Source: a virus. Taken from it: a stretch of 33,866 bases of DNA. This document shows, one piece after another, positions 30,804 to 33,866 of the stretch. Below the pieces are notes generated by a model. The model searched no databases. It was not told the DNA's origin and saw only the letters and a list, made by a program, of their open reading frames with translations. The position numbers and the translations under genes are program-made. The first letter of the stretch is position 1; every line of letters starts with the position of its first letter. The stretch spans positions 1 through 33,866 of the IMG/VR virus record IMGVR_UViG_3300006079_000003. One strand, written 5' to 3'.

Positions 30804-31102
30804 TGGCACAAGTTCACCGCGACGGAGATGGCAGATCATGTGGAGCATCCACAACAGTATCTGGCAATTCGTCTGTATTTGTTAATGAAAAGTTAGCAAG
30901 CGTACAAGGGGATCCTAATTCCCATGGTGGCGGTGAACTACATGCCAGTGTTAATCCAGGCACAGTGTTTGTTAATAATAAACCACTAGTGGTAACTGGA
31001 TCTTCAGCAAGTTCAGATTCATCATGTCCAGAACCAGGCGGGGCACATTGTAACCCTACAAGTACTTCTGGATCACCAAATGTAAATGCGTTTGGTGGGT
31101 AG
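30803..31102 (+). CDS. PAAR-repeat baseplate spike tip protein
   Basis: The protein caps the central spike of a contractile tail (T4 gp5.4 type) and helps pierce the cell envelope. The 99-residue sequence is short, Gly/Ser/His/Cys-rich and repetitive: GDGRSCGASTTVSGNSSVFVNEKLASVQGD, then GTVFVNNKPLVVTGSS, as in PAAR proteins. Its Cys and His residues (HGGGELH, CPEPGGAHC) may bind the metal at the tip. It overlaps the previous gene by one base and is followed 2 bases later by a large probable tail protein. This fits a baseplate hub context. Confidence 0.85.
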   Translation: MAQVHRDGDGRSCGASTTVSGNSSVFVNEKLASVQGDPNSHGGGELHASVNPGTVFVNNKPLVVTGSSASSDSSCPEPGGAHCNPTSTSGSPNVNAFGG

Positions 31103-31104
31103 TC

Positions 31105-32274
31105 ATGTCAGATATTGATAAAATAATAAATTCGGCAAATGGATATTTAGATTCAACTGTTGATATACCTTCGAGTTTATCATTTGATGATACTGGTACA
31201 GTAACTGCAACTACTAGTAGCTATAGTCTCCGAGAGATAATATGTGCACTGATGTCAGGTAGTGGCGTAAAATTGCCAAACTTTCAAATGTGCTTAGAGA
31301 TTAATATAGGAAGATTAATTCCTATGATACCGATAGCACTCGGCGATTTAAGAAATGCTTTAATTGATGTACATATGGCGTTAGATGCGTTTATTGATCA
31401 TACCGGTCTTGATAACGTGTTAAATAGAATGAATTCTCTAATATCAGAGTTCGCAGCTATAGCCAATATGATAGATTTTTGTGGAACACCAGTAAATCCT
31501 CGTCCTATACCAAATGTATTGCGTGATGCTAATCACAGTTTAACTGGCGGCGGCATGGATTTATTAAACACCCTTGGTGAAATATCATCACACAATATAG
31601 GTGGATGTATTGATATGTCTACTGGTAATTTCAATGCAAGTATATTTACGAGTGGAATCTTAGGACAGTTAGCTGCGAATATAGATGATTTGGCTAACTT
31701 GCCAGATAGTATTATGGATCAAATTACTCGAGATCTTCATAGAGTATCCGATGATATGCACGATATGATTCGTTCCGAGAATAATTTCAAAGGCACCGAA
31801 GATAACGGTGGGTCTACGTTTGCCCCGGTCAATGAAGAATCACATGATAGTGTTGGTGTATTATTAGATATTGATGGCATGTCCGTAGATGACGCAAGTA
31901 AAATGGCATCAAAACTACAAGGAGCATACGATCAGTTGAGTGGGTATTCTGTTGATGATGATGGAAATAATATATTTCATTATATGTTGAATCCGGAGTT
32001 ATTGAATAAGTTACAAAATAAAGAAGATCCTTTTATAGCGTCTTCTGACAGGGTTGAGATATTAGATTATTGTGGCATGCCAACTGGTGAATTTGAACAG
32101 ACACATCCAGCTACGGAGAGAGTAAGTACCGGATTGCCAGCAGAACGACCACTTCAGCCTGGTATTGAAGGGATAGAAGAAAGTGGGGTTACTGATGCTG
32201 TTACGGGGACAAGTACAAGTACTGACGGAACAGTAATATCAACATCTGATACTATCGATGGTGGATCATTTTAG
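31105..32274 (+). CDS. Large putative tail/baseplate protein
   Basis: No family was recognised for this 389-residue protein. The N-terminal half is helical and partly hydrophobic (LREIICALMSGSGVKLPNFQ, RLIPMIPIALGDLRNALIDV), and the C-terminal 60 residues are disordered, with Thr/Ser repeats (TGTSTSTDGTVISTSD). It starts 2 bases after the PAAR gene and precedes the fibre genes, so a baseplate or spike-associated role is likely by context. No enzymatic motif was seen. Confidence 0.55.
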   Translation: MSDIDKIINSANGYLDSTVDIPSSLSFDDTGTVTATTSSYSLREIICALMSGSGVKLPNFQMCLEINIGRLIPMIPIALGDLRNALIDVHMALDAFIDHTGLDNVLNRMNSLISEFAAIANMIDFCGTPVNPRPIPNVLRDANHSLTGGGMDLLNTLGEISSHNIGGCIDMSTGNFNASIFTSGILGQLAANIDDLANLPDSIMDQITRDLHRVSDDMHDMIRSENNFKGTEDNGGSTFAPVNEESHDSVGVLLDIDGMSVDDASKMASKLQGAYDQLSGYSVDDDGNNIFHYMLNPELLNKLQNKEDPFIASSDRVEILDYCGMPTGEFEQTHPATERVSTGLPAERPLQPGIEGIEESGVTDAVTGTSTSTDGTVISTSDTIDGGSF

Positions 32275-32295
32275 TAAAATAACAAGGAGTATACA

Positions 32296-33207
32296 ATGTC
32301 TCAAATTATATTAATTAAAAAGAGTTCAGTAGGGGATAATGTACCACCAGAATTATCATTAACACATGGTGAATTGGCCGTAAATACGTTTGATGGTAAA
32401 TTATGGGTCGGAGATTTACAAGGTAGTCCAATATTATTGGTCAATGGACCAGAAAATATAGGTGCAACAGGACCACAAGGACCACAGGGCGAAACTGGTC
32501 TACAAGGACTACAAGGCAGGATTGGCGCTGATGGTGTCACTGGTACACAGGGCGAGATTGGCATACAAGGCGAAACTGGTCTACAAGGCGAAACTGGTCT
32601 ACAAGGTATTATTGGCGCTGATGGTGCCACTGGTACACAGGGCGAGATTGGCATACAAGGCGAGATTGGCATACAAGGCGAGATTGGCATACAAGGCGAA
32701 ACTGGTCTACAAGGCGAAACTGGTCTACAAGGCGAAACTGGTCTACAAGGCGAAACTGGTCCGGTTGATTGGGTCGAGGTTGACTTACGAATAGGTGATT
32801 CAGCAGTTTCAACTGTAAGTATAGCACAGTTAGCTCTTGATGCTGAGGTTTCAGCGATTAATGTAACTTTCGCCGAACAATTAGAACAATTAAATGATAG
32901 ATATACTAAATCAGAAACTGATATCAAGATTGTAGAATTAAGCCCTCCTGCTACTAAAGCGCATGTTGATTCATTGGGTATTGATGCAGATACATTAACG
33001 GGTACACCACTTGCAAGTGTTGCGTATGTTGATGCTAAAATAGCTGCATTGATCGGAGATGCTCCGGCAAGTATGGATACCCTCGCAGAGATTGGAGACG
33101 CCTTAGGCGATGATCCTAATTATGCTGCCAATTTAGATATTACATCTATGACCACCGCAGCTGCAATTATTGATTTACAAGATAGATATATAATTGAACA
33201 CCCATGA
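32296..33207 (+). CDS. Collagen-like tail fibre protein
   Basis: The 303-residue protein has three parts. An Mtd/fibre-type N-terminal unit (HGELAVNTFDGKLWVGD) comes first, then an uninterrupted collagen-like stretch of 34 Gly-X-Y triplets (residues 56-157), then a fibre segment ending with APASMDTLAEIGDALGDD and a short helical C-terminus. Collagen-like repeats form trimeric stalks in phage fibres. A strong AAGGAG site precedes the ATG. The C-terminus stops soon after the APAxxDTL module without an obvious receptor-binding domain, so the receptor-binding part is probably in the next gene. Confidence 0.8.
   Translation: MSQIILIKKSSVGDNVPPELSLTHGELAVNTFDGKLWVGDLQGSPILLVNGPENIGATGPQGPQGETGLQGLQGRIGADGVTGTQGEIGIQGETGLQGETGLQGIIGADGATGTQGEIGIQGEIGIQGEIGIQGETGLQGETGLQGETGLQGETGPVDWVEVDLRIGDSAVSTVSIAQLALDAEVSAINVTFAEQLEQLNDRYTKSETDIKIVELSPPATKAHVDSLGIDADTLTGTPLASVAYVDAKIAALIGDAPASMDTLAEIGDALGDDPNYAANLDITSMTTAAAIIDLQDRYIIEHP
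32461..32766 (+). repeat. Collagen-coding array of 18-bp units
   Basis: 306 bp encode 34 Gly-X-Y triplets. They are largely made of two interleaved 18-bp units, GGCGAAACTGGTCTACAA and GGCGAGATTGGCATACAA, present in near-identical copies. This favours length change by slippage or recombination. Confidence 0.9.
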
Positions 33208-33212
33208 TCACG

Positions 33213-33220
33213 TATAAATA
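33213..33220 (+). promoter_or_regulatory. Late-promoter-like box TATAAATA
   Basis: A perfect T4 late consensus 25 bases before the ATG at 33246 of the following fibre gene. Confidence 0.55.
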
Positions 33221-33245
33221 CACACATATATTAAAGGAATAAGAT

Positions 33246-33866
33246 ATGCCAACAATTCAAGAAGCATTAGATGACTTAGTAAATAACACCACCTCATTAA
33301 CGGTAACAGTCTCAGGTAGAATTACTGATATGGATGGTAAAATTGCATCGGCAGACGCTGCGAAGGTAGCTGCTGAAGCAGCTAAGGCTTTAGCAGAAAT
33401 TGCAAAGAGTGGCGCCGAGACAGCTAACACAGATGCACAAACTGCCCAAACATTAGCTGAAAGTGCTAAAGATGCAGCTGAGGCTGCCCAGGGTATTGCA
33501 ACAACTGCTAAGACAGATGCGTTACTAGCTAAAAGTGTTTCAGAATCTGCCAGGAATGCAGCATTAGTTGCTCAAGCAGGTGCTGCAACATCTGCAGCTA
33601 ATGCAGCAACATCTGAAGCTAATGCAGCAACATCTGAAGCTAATGCTGCCGCGTCAGCCGTAGCTGCTGCTTTAGACAACGCTAATGCTGCGGTTACGGT
33701 AACAAATGCAATTACTGCGGTAATTGATACTGCTCCGGCAAACCTAGATACATTAAATGAATTAGCCGCAGCATTGGGTGATGACTCCAACTTTGCTACA
33801 ACTATAACTACACAACTCGCAGAAGCGGCAACACTCGCTACTGCCAACGCGACAATTGCGAAAGAC
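33246..33866 (+). CDS. Fibre protein, 3' truncated by the window end
   Basis: An open frame from ATG 33246 (AAAGGAA site 7 bases upstream) runs to the window end without a stop; 207 residues are visible. After a short N-terminal segment (IQEALDDLVNNTTSLTVTVS) comes a long Ala-rich heptad-like region with repeated AAxxAxxA and near-perfect AATSEAN units, predicted to form a trimeric coiled coil. A TAPANLDTLNELAAALGDD module follows that is shared with the collagen fibre upstream. This is typical of tail fibre shafts. The receptor-binding end lies outside the window. Confidence 0.75.
   Translation, partial: MPTIQEALDDLVNNTTSLTVTVSGRITDMDGKIASADAAKVAAEAAKALAEIAKSGAETANTDAQTAQTLAESAKDAAEAAQGIATTAKTDALLAKSVSESARNAALVAQAGAATSAANAATSEANAATSEANAAASAVAAALDNANAAVTVTNAITAVIDTAPANLDTLNELAAALGDDSNFATTITTQLAEAATLATANATIAKD

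Noticed and set aside
32488-32760. Short regular repeats resembling a CRISPR or satellite array
   Set aside because: Units are contiguous 18-mers without spacers and keep the Gly-X-Y reading frame.
32301-32927. Minus-strand open frame of 208 residues (Cys/Pro/Val repeats)
   Set aside because: It is the reverse shadow of the collagen-coding repeats, with no promoter or ribosome site.
33572-33847. Minus-strand Ala/Val-rich open frame at the window end
   Set aside because: It is a shadow of the Ala-rich fibre gene that runs off the + strand end.

Overview
This window is an AT-rich 33.9 kb segment of a lytic, T4-like contractile-tailed phage (T4 superfamily, most like the marine cyanophage/pelagiphage branches). 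The evidence is a set of recognisable T4 core genes: gp4, gp16, gp17, gp32, UvsX, UvsY, UvsW, gp61, gp41, NrdA and NrdB. No integrase, tRNA, CRISPR array, insertion sequence or photosynthesis gene was seen. The host cannot be read from the sequence. Forty-four protein genes are called. All are on the + strand except one (15712-16083). There is no gene-free stretch over 300 bases.

Layout. 1-885: 3' end of a tail-tube-family gene cut by the window edge. 891-7896: head completion nuclease, terminase small and large subunits, and four head or virion proteins of unknown function. 8131-11015: recombination block (gp32, UvsX, an acidic small protein, UvsY), split by one terminator and closed by a second. 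11174-15737: AAA+ ATPase, UvsW, a gp62-like candidate, a zinc-finger protein and a very small protein carrying DnaE-type (C-family) polymerase motifs. 15712-16083: the lone minus-strand gene. 16160-19383: a virion protein, then primase gp61 and helicase gp41. 19433-24810: a run of small proteins typical of T4-like structural regions, many probably packaged in the head. 24861-25541: PD-(D/E)XK exonuclease. 25581-26736: a fibre-type protein and an unknown. 26760-30516: class I ribonucleotide reductase (NrdA, NrdB) and glutaredoxin. 30516-33866: Sm-like protein, PAAR spike tip, a large virion protein, a collagen-like fibre and the start of another fibre gene that runs off the window.

Regulation is unusually readable. 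Replication, recombination and nucleotide genes lie behind sigma70-type promoters (TTGACA, 17 bp, TATAAT-like). Structural genes mostly lie behind T4-late-like ATAAATA boxes. In three DNA-metabolism genes (uvsW, gp61, exonuclease) the start ATG sits exactly 6 nt after the -10 hexamer, at the predicted +1, which suggests leaderless mRNAs. The AAA+ gene promoter carries a perfect palindrome in its spacer and a near copy 41 bp upstream, which looks like an operator pair.

The most interesting items are the 194-residue DnaE-like protein at 15153-15737, the leaderless promoter set, the putative operator, and a series of short proteins whose N-termini resemble T4 capsid-targeting sequences ending in a prohead-protease-type site. 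All assignments come from reading motifs by eye. No database search was run.
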